From positions 1,276,824-1,340,823 of the forward strand of contig NZ_QQSY01000001.1 of assembly GCF_003351225.1 (NCBI RefSeq): a stretch of 64,000 bases of DNA, in the 5' to 3' direction. The DNA is from Dyella solisilvae. GTDB taxonomy: Bacteria; Pseudomonadota; Gammaproteobacteria; Xanthomonadales; Rhodanobacteraceae. Below the pieces are notes generated by a model. It saw only the letters and a list, made by a program, of their open reading frames with translations. It had not been told where the DNA came from and did no database searches. Numbering within the stretch: the stretch's first letter is position 1; every line of letters starts with the position of its first letter. Positions 10,643-21,143 of the stretch are shown one piece after another. The position numbers and the translations under genes were made by a program.

Positions 10643-11040
10643 GGCGTCGGCAAGCCCATCTGGCGAAACATCGAGGAGGCGTCGCGCACACCCCAGCGGC
10701 GCTCGATGTGTCCTTCCTTGACCACGAACCACTCGATCGCGATCAACTCATAGTCCCGTCCGGTGACCGGACCGCCGCGGAAGGCAGCCACCGAGCGGCC
10801 GCGCTCGGTGTAGCGGACGGCTACCGCATCACCTTCGGACACCACCCCATCCACTTCCAGACTCACCTGGAAGCAGCGCATCAGGTCGCCCCAGATCGGG
10901 CGCGCGGCCTCGAGTCCGCCCCAGCCCAAGACGCCGTGGATGAGTGCATCGCCGGCGAACAGGGCGCACACCCCGTCGAGGTCGCCTCGATTGAAGGCGT
11001 CCACGTAGGCCATTACCACGCGCTTGTTCTGCTCGGACAC
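10615..11040 (-). CDS. NTF2-like / SnoaL-like domain protein
   Basis: Small 141-residue single-domain protein with the cone-shaped NTF2-like fold: an N-terminal helix pair (YVDAFNRGDLDGVCALFAGD) followed by alternating strands ending in EWFVVKEGHIERRWGVRD. Such proteins are small-molecule-binding enzymes (isomerases, cyclases, hydrolases) or have unknown roles. Translation probably starts at the GTG at 11040, which has a strong gggggc eight bases upstream; the ATG at 11217 would add a low-complexity leader absent in relatives. It converges on the DUF899 gene. Confidence 0.75.
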   Translation of the reverse strand: MSEQNKRVVMAYVDAFNRGDLDGVCALFAGDALIHGVLGWGGLEAARPIWGDLMRCFQVSLEVDGVVSEGDAVAVRYTERGRSVAAFRGGPVTGRDYELIAIEWFVVKEGHIERRWGVRDASSMFRQMGLPTPYDEAWPAS

Positions 11041-11242
11041 GCCACTGCCCCCGTTGCACGGACGCCCTGACGCCCGCCCCAGCAGGGACGGGAGGGATAC
11101 GCCGGGCATTCGCGGCGGCAAGCATATCGCCCGCCCGTGCGTGGAAGACGTGAGGACAGCGCCAGGGGGCGCGGTCCGCGCGACGCCTTGCGCGTCGCGT
11201 GAATGGCGTCGCGGCATCGCTCGATGCCGCGACGCCGGCGCC

Positions 11243-12010
11243 TCAGTTCTTGAGTGCGGCAGCGGCCTCTTCGGCCTGCTCGCGCTGGCTCAGGCGCTGG
11301 GCCACGCGTTCGATGTTCGGCAGCGACAGCAGGTGCGCATAGATCCAGCCGTACACGCCCTCGCGGGCGAATTCGTACGCGGTTTCCTTGTCCAGCTGGC
11401 GCAGCTTTTCCTCGTTGACCACGAACAGGCCATTGAGGGCGATCGACTGGCCGTCCTGCTTGGACATGCGGATATTGCGCGGCTCAAGCAGGTTGTGCTT
11501 GCGCAGCTGGTCCATGAACCACTGGGTGCGGCCCACGTGCTGCTGGAATTCGCCTAGGAACTTCACCGCGTTCACCAGCATCTCGGTGTCGGTGCCGTCT
11601 TCCTTGAACAGGCGGTCGCCTTCCACGGTGCCGAAGCCTTCGTAGGCCTCGTCCAGGAAAACGGTGAAGTCATCGCCTTCGGCGCCTGCCGGCTTCTCGG
11701 CCAGCACGAACGGATAGCGGCGGATGAAGGCCGGGATGTAGGTGTTCGGTTCCCAGCGGCCATCGGCGTCGATGAACAGATTCTCGTTCTGGCGCATGCC
11801 AAGCAGCGCCATCGGGCCGGCGTCTTCCACCGAGTTGCCACCGAACAGCACCGGCAGGTCGCGCGCCGCAGCCGCGAATTCGACGCCAGTGAGGGGCACC
11901 GAGTGCACCGTGCCGGCGAACTTCAGGTTCGGCATGGGCTTGATGCGCAGGTCTTTGTGTTCGGTGCGGTTGAGCGGTACAGGACGCTCGTAGAAAAGAA
12001 CTTCAGCCAC
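11243..12010 (-). CDS. SapC family protein (PF07277 type)
   Basis: A 255-residue soluble protein of the SapC-like family, not the SapC permease of the Salmonella Sap transporter. Recognisable features are the early FYERPVPLNRTEHKDLR segment, a central NTYIPAFIRRYPFVL strand-turn, and the QWFMDQLRKHNLL helix. In many Proteobacteria such genes sit near TonB-dependent receptors and tryptophan-halogenase-like genes, but here none is adjacent. Function is not established. The GTG at 12010 has a ggagagg ribosome binding site and is preferred to the ATG at 12064. Confidence 0.78.
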   Translation of the reverse strand: MAEVLFYERPVPLNRTEHKDLRIKPMPNLKFAGTVHSVPLTGVEFAAAARDLPVLFGGNSVEDAGPMALLGMRQNENLFIDADGRWEPNTYIPAFIRRYPFVLAEKPAGAEGDDFTVFLDEAYEGFGTVEGDRLFKEDGTDTEMLVNAVKFLGEFQQHVGRTQWFMDQLRKHNLLEPRNIRMSKQDGQSIALNGLFVVNEEKLRQLDKETAYEFAREGVYGWIYAHLLSLPNIERVAQRLSQREQAEEAAAALKN

Positions 12011-12265
12011 GTTACTACCTCTCCCCTGCCGTGCCGGGGTCGCCACCCAGGCTCCCCCTCCCAAACCCGGCCCCGGGTCTACAGATGAATGGACACTATA
12101 TCAGCGCCCGGCGAGCCCCGCGAAGCCCCCCGCTCACGTCCGGTTCTCCCAACGGGGACAACCATTTGCGTGTGTTCTGTCATGGATATGGTCTATGCTC
12201 GGCGGCACACGAGCATCGTTGCATCGCCCGAACGTTCATTCCCCTGGGTTGAAGGACGGTTTTGC

Positions 12266-12871
12266 ATGCTGATGGAAGTTCCCGGCCGCGTCGTCGATCT
12301 TCATTCGACCCGCGTGCTTTCGCTGGACGCCGCTGGCCGCATTCTCGATTGGATCAGCTGGCAGGAGGCGGTTTGCCTTTACGTCCGCGATGCCGTCGCC
12401 TGGACCCTCGGCGACCCTTGCCTCACCGTGCACGGCGGCCACAACCGGATCAGCGGCGAGCAGAGCAAGCTGTCGCTGCACCCCATCATCGCCAGCACCG
12501 GCCACTGCCGCGACCACGCGATCGACCCGGCGCCCGCGCTCACCAACACGGCCCTGTTCGCCCGCGACCGTTTCCTGTGCCTGTACTGCGGCGAACGCTT
12601 CAGCCGCGGCGAGCTCACCCGCGACCATGTGCTGCCGATATCCAAGCGCGGCAAGGACACCTGGGAGAACGTGGTCAGCGCCTGCCTGGCCTGCAACTTG
12701 AGGAAGGCCAACCGCACGCCGCAGCAGGCCAACATGCCGCTGCTGGCGGTGCCCTACCGGCCGAGCTGGGTCGAGCACCTGATCCTGTCCAACCGCAACA
12801 TCCTGGCCGACCAGATGGAATTCCTGGTCAACCACCTGCCCCGCGATCGCCGCGAACACATGGCGTCCTGA
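12266..12871 (+). CDS. HNH endonuclease
   Basis: A 201-residue protein whose C-terminal half is a zinc-ribbon HNH nuclease domain: CLYCGERF, then TRDHVLPISKRGKDTWENVV (the DH catalytic pair and the N), then ACLACNLRKANRTP. The two C-x-x-C pairs should hold a structural zinc. The N-terminal 80 residues are of unknown fold. It is a stand-alone gene, without methylase or homing-element context, of the type often found as a conserved housekeeping HNH gene in xanthomonads. Start at ATG 12266 after gaagga; ATG 12272 is also possible. Confidence 0.82.
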   Translation: MLMEVPGRVVDLHSTRVLSLDAAGRILDWISWQEAVCLYVRDAVAWTLGDPCLTVHGGHNRISGEQSKLSLHPIIASTGHCRDHAIDPAPALTNTALFARDRFLCLYCGERFSRGELTRDHVLPISKRGKDTWENVVSACLACNLRKANRTPQQANMPLLAVPYRPSWVEHLILSNRNILADQMEFLVNHLPRDRREHMAS

Positions 12872-13006
12872 GCGCCTGTCCTCCCCCGTGAGATGGCCGT
12901 CTGACGCCATCCACGGCGTGCGCGAGTGACTGCAAGTCTCCGTTCGTCCGCAAGTTTTCACAGAACCGCCCTTGCTCAGCCTCCCGGCAGGTTCAACAAT
13001 ACGCAG

Positions 13007-14896
13007 ATGAACGATCTGTCCCGCTTCCCCCATCTGGCGACCATTGATACGCCGGCCGACCTGCGCCGCATCTCCGACGAGGAGCTGCCTGCCGTCGCCG
13101 ACGAGCTGCGCCAGTACCTGATCGAGGCCGTGGCCAGCTCCGGCGGCCATTTCGGCGCGGGCCTGGGCGTGGTGGAACTGACCGTGGCGCTGCACCATGT
13201 GTTCGACACGCCCACGGACCGCCTCGTCTGGGACGTCGGCCACCAGTGCTACCCGCACAAGATTCTCACCGGCCGCCGCGATCGCATCACCACGATCAAG
13301 AAAAAGGACGGCCTGGCCCCGTTCCCTCGCCGCGAGGAGAGCGAATACGACACCTTCGGCGTCGGTCATTCCTCCACCTCGATCTCGGCCGCCCTGGGCA
13401 TGGCCATCGCCGCCCAGCGCAAGGGCGATCCGCGCAAGTTCGTGGCGGTGATCGGCGACGGCGCGATGACCGCCGGCATGGCGTTCGAGGCGCTCAATCA
13501 CGGCGGCGACGTGGAGCCGAACATGCTGGTCGTGTTCAACGACAACGGCATGTCGATCAGCGAAAACGTGGGCGCGCTGACCAAGATGGCCGGACGCGCC
13601 ATGTCCAGCCGCACGCTCAACCAGTGGCGCGAACGGGCCAAGCGCGCGATCCCGAAGCAGTCGCTGTTCGGCCGCTTCTTCAAGCGCTGGGAAGAGCACG
13701 CCAAGGGCATGTTCGTTCCGAGCACGCTGTTCGAGGAACTGGGCTTCCACTACACCGGCCCGATCGACGGCCACAACTTGCCGCAGCTGCTGCATGCGCT
13801 GCGCACGGTGAAGGACCTGCCCGGCCCGCAGTTGCTGCACGTGATCACCACCAAGGGCAAGGGCTACGCGCCCGCCGAACAGGCGCAGATCGAATACCAC
13901 GCGGTCGGCCCGTTCGACCCGCAGGCGGGTCTGGTCAAGAAGTCCGGCCCGTCCAAGCCGACCTACACCGACATCTTCGGCGACTGGTTGTGCGACCAGG
14001 CGGCCGAGGACGAGCGCTTGCTGGGCATCACGCCCGCCATGCGCGAAGGCTCGGGCCTGGTGCGCTTCTCCAGGGAATTTCCGGAACGCTATTTCGACGT
14101 GGCGATCGCAGAGCAGCACGCGGTGACGCTGGCCGCCGGCATGGCCTGCGAAGGCGCCAAGCCGGTGGTGGCGATCTACTCCACCTTCCTGCAGCGCGCC
14201 TATGACCAGGCCATCCACGACGTGGCGTTGCAGAACCTGGACGTCACCTTCGCGATCGATCGCGCGGGCGTGGTCGGCCCTGACGGCGCCACGCATTCGG
14301 GCAGCTTCGACCTCTCGTTCCTGCGCTGCCTGCCCAACATGGTGATCATGGCGCCGGCCGACGAGAACGAGTGCCGCATGATGCTCACCACCGGTTTCCA
14401 GCATCACGGCCCGGCCGCCATCCGCTACCCGCGTGGCACCGGCCCCGGCGTGCCACTGAGCAAGGAACTGGAGGCGCTGCCGATCGGCAAGGCCGAACTG
14501 CGCCGCCGCGGACGCGGCCTGGCGCTGCTCAGCTTCGGCGCCATGCTGGCGCCGGCGACCACGATTGCCGGGGAACTGGACGCCACGCTGGTCAACATGC
14601 GCTTCGTGAAGCCGCTGGACGAGGCGATGATCCTCGAGCTGGCCAAGACCCACGACGCCTTCGTGACACTGGAAGACAACGCCATCGCCGGCGGCGCCGG
14701 CAGCGGCGTGGCCGAATGCCTGGCCTCACACGGCATCGTCAAGCCGATCCTGCACCTGGGCCTGCCCGACGCGTACCTCGAGCACGGCAGCCGCGAGGAA
14801 GTCCTGACCATGGCCGGCCTGGACCTGCCCGGGATTCGCCGCGCCATCCGTGCGCGCTTCCCTCACGTCGGCAACCTGAGCCAGGTCAGCGCCTGA
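13007..14896 (+). CDS. dxs: 1-deoxy-D-xylulose-5-phosphate synthase
   Basis: Thiamine-diphosphate enzyme that condenses pyruvate with glyceraldehyde 3-phosphate, the entry step of the MEP isoprenoid pathway; DXP also feeds thiamine and pyridoxal synthesis. The 629-residue length is typical. Visible: the [20 protein letters not shown] opening, the ThDP motif GDGAMTAG ending in NDNGMSIS, the DGHN segment, and the transketolase-like pyrimidine domain with [12 protein letters not shown], followed by a C-terminal transketolase domain. Start at ATG 13007 (MNDLSRFP) fits relatives; the frame is open back to 12926. It converges on the TonB-dependent receptor gene, 39 bases away. Confidence 0.96.
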   Translation: MNDLSRFPHLATIDTPADLRRISDEELPAVADELRQYLIEAVASSGGHFGAGLGVVELTVALHHVFDTPTDRLVWDVGHQCYPHKILTGRRDRITTIKKKDGLAPFPRREESEYDTFGVGHSSTSISAALGMAIAAQRKGDPRKFVAVIGDGAMTAGMAFEALNHGGDVEPNMLVVFNDNGMSISENVGALTKMAGRAMSSRTLNQWRERAKRAIPKQSLFGRFFKRWEEHAKGMFVPSTLFEELGFHYTGPIDGHNLPQLLHALRTVKDLPGPQLLHVITTKGKGYAPAEQAQIEYHAVGPFDPQAGLVKKSGPSKPTYTDIFGDWLCDQAAEDERLLGITPAMREGSGLVRFSREFPERYFDVAIAEQHAVTLAAGMACEGAKPVVAIYSTFLQRAYDQAIHDVALQNLDVTFAIDRAGVVGPDGATHSGSFDLSFLRCLPNMVIMAPADENECRMMLTTGFQHHGPAAIRYPRGTGPGVPLSKELEALPIGKAELRRRGRGLALLSFGAMLAPATTIAGELDATLVNMRFVKPLDEAMILELAKTHDAFVTLEDNAIAGGAGSGVAECLASHGIVKPILHLGLPDAYLEHGSREEVLTMAGLDLPGIRRAIRARFPHVGNLSQVSA

Positions 14897-14935
14897 TCGC
14901 GCTCCGCCGGGGCCGCGCACGCCGCCCCGGCAGCG

Positions 14936-17275
14936 TCAACGGAATGGCATGTTGAACGACACGCCAATGGTGCGTGGCGTGGACTGCTGCACCAGCATCG
15001 GTCCACCCAGCGTGGCCAGGAAATTGATCGCCTGCGCATTGAGCGTGCCCATCGCGACGCGACGGTTCAGCGCGTTGCGCACATACAGATCCACGGTGAT
15101 GCCGTGGTCCAGCGCGACACCGCCGTTGAGGTCGAGCAGGCCGAATCCCGGCAGGCGGAAGTCCGGGTCGCTGTCATTGCCTTCAAAGCCGGCATGGCGC
15201 ACGGTGGATGCGCGCTCGGTCGCCGCGACGTAGGCGCCGTAGCCGCCCAACTGGAACTGATAGCGCGTGCTCAGCGTGCCGGTGATCTTGGCCGAGTACG
15301 GCAGCGGCGCGCCCTCGCGGATGCCTATCTCGGGATTGCTCTGCAGGGTCCGCGCATCAGTGTAGGCGCCGGCCAGGTGGAAGTTCCACGGCCCGGTGTC
15401 ATAGCCAAGCTGCGCCTCCACGCCACCCACGCGCGCATCACCAGCGTTCTCGATGACCTGGTTGCCCAGCGCGAAGGTGATCAGCTGCATGTTGTGCCAC
15501 TCGATGTCGTAGGCGCTCACGCCAACATTCAAATGGCCGTCCAGATGACTGCCCTTGTAGCCGATCTCGTAGCTCTGCAGCTTGTCCGAGCCGAAGGTGT
15601 CGGTGGCGCCAGCCGGCACCGGTCCGACCACGCTGCTCAGCAGCGGCGCCTGCAGGCCGCCGGGACGGTAGCCCGTCGATACGCGCGCATAAAAGCTGTT
15701 GGTGGTATTCGGCTTCCACGTGCCGGTGATCATGCCGGTGGTGTCCGAACTGCTCGTGCTGATGCTGAAGCCACCCGGCCGCCCCGCCGCCGCGCCCTCT
15801 TCCTGGCTGGCCAGCCGCTGGCTGTCGCCACTGATGCGGGCGCCCGCGGCAAGATCCCACTCGGGCGTGATGTGCCAGGTGATATCGCCGTACCCGGCGT
15901 ACTCCTCGAAGCGAGAACTGGTGTGCTGCTGGATGAGGTAGGTGCGTCCGGGCACGTTGAGGTTGTCACCGACCAGTGCGTAATCCTCCCACGCATCCTC
16001 CCGGTTCAGCCACAAGCCGCCGAGCCAGTCGAAGGTTTCGCCCTTGGGCGAGGTGAGGCGGATCTCCTGCGTGGACTTGTGCACGTTGATCACGGAATCC
16101 ACGTAGAGGTTTTGCAGCGTCTGGTCGACGCCGAAGGATGAGCCCAGCTCGTTCAGCAGGTTCAGGAATCCATCCGGATAGTCCTGCACGCTGTAATTGG
16201 TGAAGACCTGGTAGGCGCTGATCCAGTCCAGCGTGGACCAGCCGAAGTCGTACGCGGCGCGGAAGGAATACAGCTGAAGTTCCTGCGTGAACGGCTCGCG
16301 ATGGTTGAGGCTACGGTTGTACGGCCCACCGGAGATCGGCTGGCCTTGCAGGTTGTAGTCGGCCATGGAAAGACCGTCGGCGGCGATCCTCTGCGCGAGG
16401 GCGCTGAGGTTGAAGCTGAGCTTGTCGGTGGGGTCGACCTGGATCTGCGCACGCACGCCCTGGGTGTGCGTGCGATCGATGCCGTCAGCAGTCACCTTGC
16501 CCACGGCGTTGTACACACCTGCCGTGTGGTCGTCGATGACGCTCAGGCGAAGCGCCGCCACGTCCTTCACCAGCGGCACATTGAGCGTGCCGCGCACGGA
16601 GTAATTGAAACCGCCATGCTCGGTGCTGGATAGATCGGTACCCACGTTGCCTGACACGCCACTGGCGTCCGGCTGCCGCGTGACGTACTTGAGCAGGCCG
16701 CCCATCGAGCCGGCGCCGTACAAGGTGCCCTGCGGTCCATACAGGAACTCGATATGGTCGAGATCCAGCAGCACCGGGTCGATCAGGAAGGTGGCGGCGG
16801 CGGCATACACGGTGCTGCCCCCCACCGGAACGTCGTCGATGTAGACCGAGACGGTCGGGCTGGTCTGGTTGCCGGTGGACACGCCGCGCATCACCAGCAT
16901 GCCCTGTCCGGTGCCGCCCTGGCTGGCGAGGAACACGCCGGGCTGGTACGACACGTAGTCGTTCATGGTCTTGGCGCCGATCTGCTGCAACTGCTCGGCC
17001 GGCACCACGTCGACATGCATGGGGACTTCGCGCGAGGGCTCGCGACGGCGATTCGCCGAGACCACCACCTCGCCCAGGGTCACCACCCGCTTGGGCGGCT
17101 GGGTCGCTTTGGCGGCCGCTTTGGACGGTGACGATGGAGGCGTCTGCGGCGCCGGGTTGTCGGCAACCTGTTGCGCAAACAGCGACCACGGCCACAAGGC
17201 GAGCAGCACGCCCGCCAGGCGATGGCGACATGCACGGCGGACAGGACGGCTGGATCCACGCACACGAACAGGCAT
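14936..17275 (-). CDS. TonB-dependent outer-membrane receptor
   Basis: Outer-membrane active-transport channel of 779 residues. A signal peptide covers about residues 1-35 (cleavage near SLFA-QQ). After a Pro/Ala-rich linker comes a TonB-box-like VVTLGEVVVSA, the plug domain (MVMRGVSTGNQTSPTVSVYIDDVPVG region, IEFLYGPQGTLYGAGSMGG), then a 22-strand barrel with the usual alternating pattern, ending SFNMPFR. The plug resembles the FecA/CirA-like receptors of xanthomonads that often import iron chelates, vitamins or plant-derived compounds; the ligand is unknown. No partner transporter is next to it. Confidence 0.9.
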   Translation of the reverse strand: MPVRVRGSSRPVRRACRHRLAGVLLALWPWSLFAQQVADNPAPQTPPSSPSKAAAKATQPPKRVVTLGEVVVSANRRREPSREVPMHVDVVPAEQLQQIGAKTMNDYVSYQPGVFLASQGGTGQGMLVMRGVSTGNQTSPTVSVYIDDVPVGGSTVYAAAATFLIDPVLLDLDHIEFLYGPQGTLYGAGSMGGLLKYVTRQPDASGVSGNVGTDLSSTEHGGFNYSVRGTLNVPLVKDVAALRLSVIDDHTAGVYNAVGKVTADGIDRTHTQGVRAQIQVDPTDKLSFNLSALAQRIAADGLSMADYNLQGQPISGGPYNRSLNHREPFTQELQLYSFRAAYDFGWSTLDWISAYQVFTNYSVQDYPDGFLNLLNELGSSFGVDQTLQNLYVDSVINVHKSTQEIRLTSPKGETFDWLGGLWLNREDAWEDYALVGDNLNVPGRTYLIQQHTSSRFEEYAGYGDITWHITPEWDLAAGARISGDSQRLASQEEGAAAGRPGGFSISTSSSDTTGMITGTWKPNTTNSFYARVSTGYRPGGLQAPLLSSVVGPVPAGATDTFGSDKLQSYEIGYKGSHLDGHLNVGVSAYDIEWHNMQLITFALGNQVIENAGDARVGGVEAQLGYDTGPWNFHLAGAYTDARTLQSNPEIGIREGAPLPYSAKITGTLSTRYQFQLGGYGAYVAATERASTVRHAGFEGNDSDPDFRLPGFGLLDLNGGVALDHGITVDLYVRNALNRRVAMGTLNAQAINFLATLGGPMLVQQSTPRTIGVSFNMPFR

Positions 17276-17436
17276 GAAGCCTCTCCCCTCACGGGTGGCA
17301 CGTATACCCGGTGGAGCGCCCTGCCGCCGGGCATCGACTTCTCACGAGTGACTGCAGTGTACGCCTACCACAGGCCCAACCCGCAAGAACGGCGCTTGGC
17401 CGTCAGTCGGAAGCCCGACGCGACGGCCAGCGACTT

Positions 17437-18261
17437 TCAAGCACCCGACGATGCACCGCCACTCACGCGGTCGCGCTGCTCCAGGTCCTGCGCGGTGAAG
17501 ACCTCGCGATAGCCGGCCGCCGCCAGGATGGCGCGAACCGCGTCGCCCTGGTTCCAGCCGTGCTCCATCATCAGCCAGCCACCAAGCGCCAGTCGCCCTC
17601 GCGCATCCGCGACGATGCGGCGAATGTCGTCGAGCCCGTCGGGGCCTGAGGACAACGCACTGGCAGGTTCATGGCGAAGGTCACCCTCTCCCAAGTGCGG
17701 ATCGCCGGCCTCGATGTAAGGCGGGTTGGAAACGATCAGGTCAAAGCATCGGCCATCCAACGGCGCCAACCAGTCGCCATGGACGAACTCGACATTCGCG
17801 ATGCCCAGGCGCTCGGCATTGCGCGCGGCGACCATCAGCGCGTCCGCGCTGGCATCAGTGGCCACCACCTGCGCCCGCGGGCACTCACGCGCGATCGCCA
17901 ACGCGATGGCGCCGCTGCCCGTGCCGAGATCGGCCACGCGGCCGTTGGGCGGCATGCGCTGCAACGCCAGCTCGACCAGCAGCTCCGTCTCGGGACGCGG
18001 AATCAGCGTGGCCGGCGTCACTTCCAGCTCGAGCGACCAGAATCCACGGCGCCCGGTGATATAGGCCACCGGCTCGCCTGCTCGGCGTCGTTGCACGAGC
18101 GCTTCGAACGCCTCCGCCAGCGTGGGCTCCAGCGCATCGGTGGCATGGGCGATCAGCCAGCTGCGCGGCTTGCCCAGCGCATGCGCCAGCAGCACCTCCG
18201 CCTCCAGCCGGTCGCCGAGACTGGTGGCGGCCGCCACCAATGCCTGTCGCACCTCAGCCAC
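17437..18261 (-). CDS. prmC: peptide chain release factor N5-glutamine methyltransferase
   Basis: Methylates the glutamine of the GGQ motif in release factors RF1 and RF2, using S-adenosylmethionine, and so tunes translation termination. The 274-residue protein has the helical N-terminal domain ([13 protein letters not shown]), then the Rossmann methyltransferase core with the SAM-binding [14 protein letters not shown] and the glutamine-binding NPPY motif in IVSNPPYIE. prmC is often next to prfA and hemA; here it is on its own beside a TonB-dependent receptor gene. Confidence 0.95.
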   Translation of the reverse strand: MAEVRQALVAAATSLGDRLEAEVLLAHALGKPRSWLIAHATDALEPTLAEAFEALVQRRRAGEPVAYITGRRGFWSLELEVTPATLIPRPETELLVELALQRMPPNGRVADLGTGSGAIALAIARECPRAQVVATDASADALMVAARNAERLGIANVEFVHGDWLAPLDGRCFDLIVSNPPYIEAGDPHLGEGDLRHEPASALSSGPDGLDDIRRIVADARGRLALGGWLMMEHGWNQGDAVRAILAAAGYREVFTAQDLEQRDRVSGGASSGA

Positions 18262-18369
18262 GCGTACGCGCCTTGAGCCTTGGGCAGCGAGCGGTGTGGC
18301 GCGATCGAGGTGACATGGCAGCGTCCAGCAATATGGGAGAGCGACAGTGTAGAGCCTGCACGCAGCGCC

Positions 18370-20043
18370 TCAGCCACCCTCCGGATGCAGGAAGTGATGC
18401 ACGGCCTGGATCACCACCGAACCCTCGCCGACACCGGAGGCGACGCGCTTGACCGAACCGGCCCGCACGTCACCGACCGCGTAAATGCCCGGCAGCGTCG
18501 TCGCATAAGGCGACTCCAGCAGGTTGCCCTGTGCGCAGCGTCCGGTCAGCACGAAACCGTGATCATCCAGCGCGAGGCAACCTTGCAGCCAGTCGGTATT
18601 GGGTTCGGCGCCGATCATCACGAACATGTTGCCGACAGCGCGGGTGATGACCTCGCCGGTGTCACGATGGCGCCAGCTGACGCGACGCAGTCGCGTGTCG
18701 CCATCCAGCGCCACCACCTCCGAGCGGGAGTGCAAGGTGATCGTGGAGGATTGCGCGATGCGCTGCACGAGATAATCGGACATGGTGGCGGCCAGGCCGC
18801 TGGAACGCACGAGCACGTGCACGTGCGAGGCGATGCGCGAAAGGAATACCGCCGCCTGCCCCGCCGAGTTGCCACCGCCTACGACCACCACCTCCTCGTT
18901 GGCGCACAGCTGACCCTCCATGGCAGTGGCGGCATAGTGGATGCCCGCGCCTTCGAAGCGTGCATAGCCGGGCACGTCGAGTTTGCGGTAGCGCGCACCG
19001 CACGCCACGATCACCGCGCGCGCCGCAAGGGTCTGCCCGTCGTCCAGGTGCAGGCGATAAGGTTGTCCTGAACAGTCGAGCCCATCGGCATGGCGCGACA
19101 CCGCCATGCGGGCGCCGAACTTCAGCGCCTGCGCCTGCGCGCGCCCCGACAGCGCCTGCCCGGAGATGCCGGTGGGAAAGCCAAGATAGTTTTCTATCTT
19201 GGACGACGTGCCCGCCTGTCCTCCCGGCGCCAGCCCCTCGACCACGATGGTGCAGAGGCCTTCGGATGCCGCGTACACCGCCGCGGCGAGCCCGGCCGGC
19301 CCGGCGCCCACCACCGCAACGTCGTAAACGCGTTGCGGATCGATCACCTCAGTGAGGCCGAGCGCGTCGGCCAGTTCGGCCGTGCCCGGATTCTGCAGGA
19401 AGCAGTGTTCCGCGCAGATCACCACGGGCAACTGGTCATCACGTAGCCGGAAAGTTTCGATGAAGCCACCGGCGGCGGGATCCACTTCGGTGTCGATGAG
19501 CCGATGCGGGTAACCATTGCGCACCAGAAAGCGCTCTATGCGCAACGTGTCGGCGCCATGCCCTGGCCCCACCAGCACCACGCCGTGACCCATGCGGATC
19601 AGGCCCACGCGGCGCAGGATGAAGGCGCGCATGATGATCTCGCTGATGTCAGCCTCGGACGCAACCATGCGCCGGAACGCGTCCGCGTGCACCCGCACCA
19701 GGCGGCTATCCACCGCGACTCGCCCCGAGGCGAGGACGCCGCGGTCGCTCAACAGATTCATTTCGCCGCTGAACTGGCGCGGCCCGTGCATGGTGAACAC
19801 GTTGTCCTTGCCGTGGAGGTCGAGGCTGAAGATTTCGATCAGCCCTTCCAGCACCAGGAAAAAATCGACGCCACGCTGGCCGTGCTGGAACAGCACGGTT
19901 CCCCCGGGCACGGACTCTTCCTCTCCGTAGGCCGCAATACGCTGCACCATCTCAAGACTCAGCCGCGGAAACATCTGCTCGCGACGGTTCATGGGATCGG
20001 TGGGGTCGTAGACGACCTCGGGCGGCGCAGACTGATCCGACAT
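18370..20043 (-). CDS. cyclic-nucleotide-binding / thioredoxin-reductase-like fusion flavoprotein
   Basis: A 557-residue three-part protein. Residues about 30-130 form a cNMP-binding (CAP_ED-like) domain; 155-232 a thioredoxin-fold-like domain with VICAEHC (Cys210, Cys214); 238-557 a thioredoxin-reductase-like flavoprotein with the FAD motif GAGPAG (246-251), an NAD(P) motif GGGNSAG (389-395) and the C-terminal YAVGDVR. The redox C-A-T-C of true thioredoxin reductase is replaced by A-A-T-A (371-374), so disulfide transfer by the normal route is not expected. ATG 20043 follows a gaggtg site. A LysR gene lies upstream on the same strand. Physiological substrate unknown. Confidence 0.85.
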   Translation of the reverse strand: MSDQSAPPEVVYDPTDPMNRREQMFPRLSLEMVQRIAAYGEEESVPGGTVLFQHGQRGVDFFLVLEGLIEIFSLDLHGKDNVFTMHGPRQFSGEMNLLSDRGVLASGRVAVDSRLVRVHADAFRRMVASEADISEIIMRAFILRRVGLIRMGHGVVLVGPGHGADTLRIERFLVRNGYPHRLIDTEVDPAAGGFIETFRLRDDQLPVVICAEHCFLQNPGTAELADALGLTEVIDPQRVYDVAVVGAGPAGLAAAVYAASEGLCTIVVEGLAPGGQAGTSSKIENYLGFPTGISGQALSGRAQAQALKFGARMAVSRHADGLDCSGQPYRLHLDDGQTLAARAVIVACGARYRKLDVPGYARFEGAGIHYAATAMEGQLCANEEVVVVGGGNSAGQAAVFLSRIASHVHVLVRSSGLAATMSDYLVQRIAQSSTITLHSRSEVVALDGDTRLRRVSWRHRDTGEVITRAVGNMFVMIGAEPNTDWLQGCLALDDHGFVLTGRCAQGNLLESPYATTLPGIYAVGDVRAGSVKRVASGVGEGSVVIQAVHHFLHPEGG

Positions 20044-20171
20044 GCAAGACACCTCGTCATGGTGGCGCCCGCCCGTTGCATGGCGGGGTCTTCCTGCCAC
20101 GGCTTTGCGCGACAAGGGCGCCACGCGAACCGCTCAGCCCATCGTGCGCCCGCAAGCGTGGCAGGGGCAAG

Positions 20172-21092
20172 TCAACGAGAGGACGCCGTCATCGCGCGGG
20201 TGATCGACTTGACGAGTCGTTCACGGAACCAGCGATGCGCGGCGTCGCCATCCTTGGACTGATGCCAGTAGGCAAGAATCGGAATCGCCTTGAGCCGTAG
20301 CGGCAGCGGATGCACGGTGATGGGCAGCAGGCCCGCGAGGTGATCGGCGTAAGCCTTGGGCACGGTCAGCAGCAACTCGCTCGCTGCGGCGATCTGGCAG
20401 GCCGAGAAGTAGTGCTGGCATACCATGCGCACCTCGCGGAACATGCCGTTCTGCCCCAACAACACATCCAGCGCACTGGACTCGCCGAGCGGCGAGACGG
20501 TCACGTGTTGCGCACCGAGGTAGTCGCTGCGGCGAAGCTGGCCCGACAAGGGATGGTTGCGGCGCATCACCACCACCAGCGTCTCGTCGAGCATCCGGCG
20601 GCGGGAAATCTGCGAACCGGCGCGCAGGGGGCGGTCCACCGCGAGATCGAGCGTGCCCGCGCCGAGTTCACGTTCGACCTCGTCCGCCGCCACACGCCGG
20701 CTCACGAGGCGCACGCCCGGCGCTTCCTTGCCGATGTCGGCCATCAGCCCCGGCAGCACGATCGACTCCAGGATGTCGCGGAAACCGATCACCAGCTCCA
20801 GCTGCAGCTGCGCGGCATGAAAGGCCGGCTGAGCGCGCGTGCTGGCGAGCAGGCCCTTCAGGTGCGACTGCACCGAGGGCATCATCGCGCGCACCTTGTC
20901 GGTCGGCAGGAGACGGTTGCCCTGGCGCACGAACAAGGGATCGCCCAACTGGTCGCGCAGGCGGCGCAGGGCGTGCGTCACCGCCGGCTGGGTCAAATGC
21001 AGTACGCGCGCTGCCGCGCTTACGCCGCCGTGGGTGTAGATCGCATCGAGCACGCGGAACAGGTTGAGGTCGATGCGGCTGTCGCGTTCCAT
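20172..21092 (-). CDS. LysR family transcriptional regulator
   Basis: A 306-residue DNA-binding regulator: winged helix-turn-helix at residues 5-65 (HGGVSAAARVLHLTQPAVTH) and a periplasmic-binding-like effector domain of the NodD/NahR/LinR type. It diverges from the catabolic operon starting at 21335, with 242 bases between, so it most likely controls that operon in response to a pathway intermediate and represses itself. The ATG at 21092 is preferred over 21149 because the HTH then begins at the usual distance. Confidence 0.88.
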   Translation of the reverse strand: MERDSRIDLNLFRVLDAIYTHGGVSAAARVLHLTQPAVTHALRRLRDQLGDPLFVRQGNRLLPTDKVRAMMPSVQSHLKGLLASTRAQPAFHAAQLQLELVIGFRDILESIVLPGLMADIGKEAPGVRLVSRRVAADEVERELGAGTLDLAVDRPLRAGSQISRRRMLDETLVVVMRRNHPLSGQLRRSDYLGAQHVTVSPLGESSALDVLLGQNGMFREVRMVCQHYFSACQIAAASELLLTVPKAYADHLAGLLPITVHPLPLRLKAIPILAYWHQSKDGDAAHRWFRERLVKSITRAMTASSR

Positions 21093-21143
21093 GGGGACTC
21101 TCGGTGCGGATGGGTGCTCACGCGGCGCCCAATTCCTTCCCGC

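Noticed and set aside
12236-14653. An 805-codon open frame antisense to dxs and the HNH gene
   Set aside because: Low-complexity composition, no motifs, and it crosses two confident genes on the other strand.
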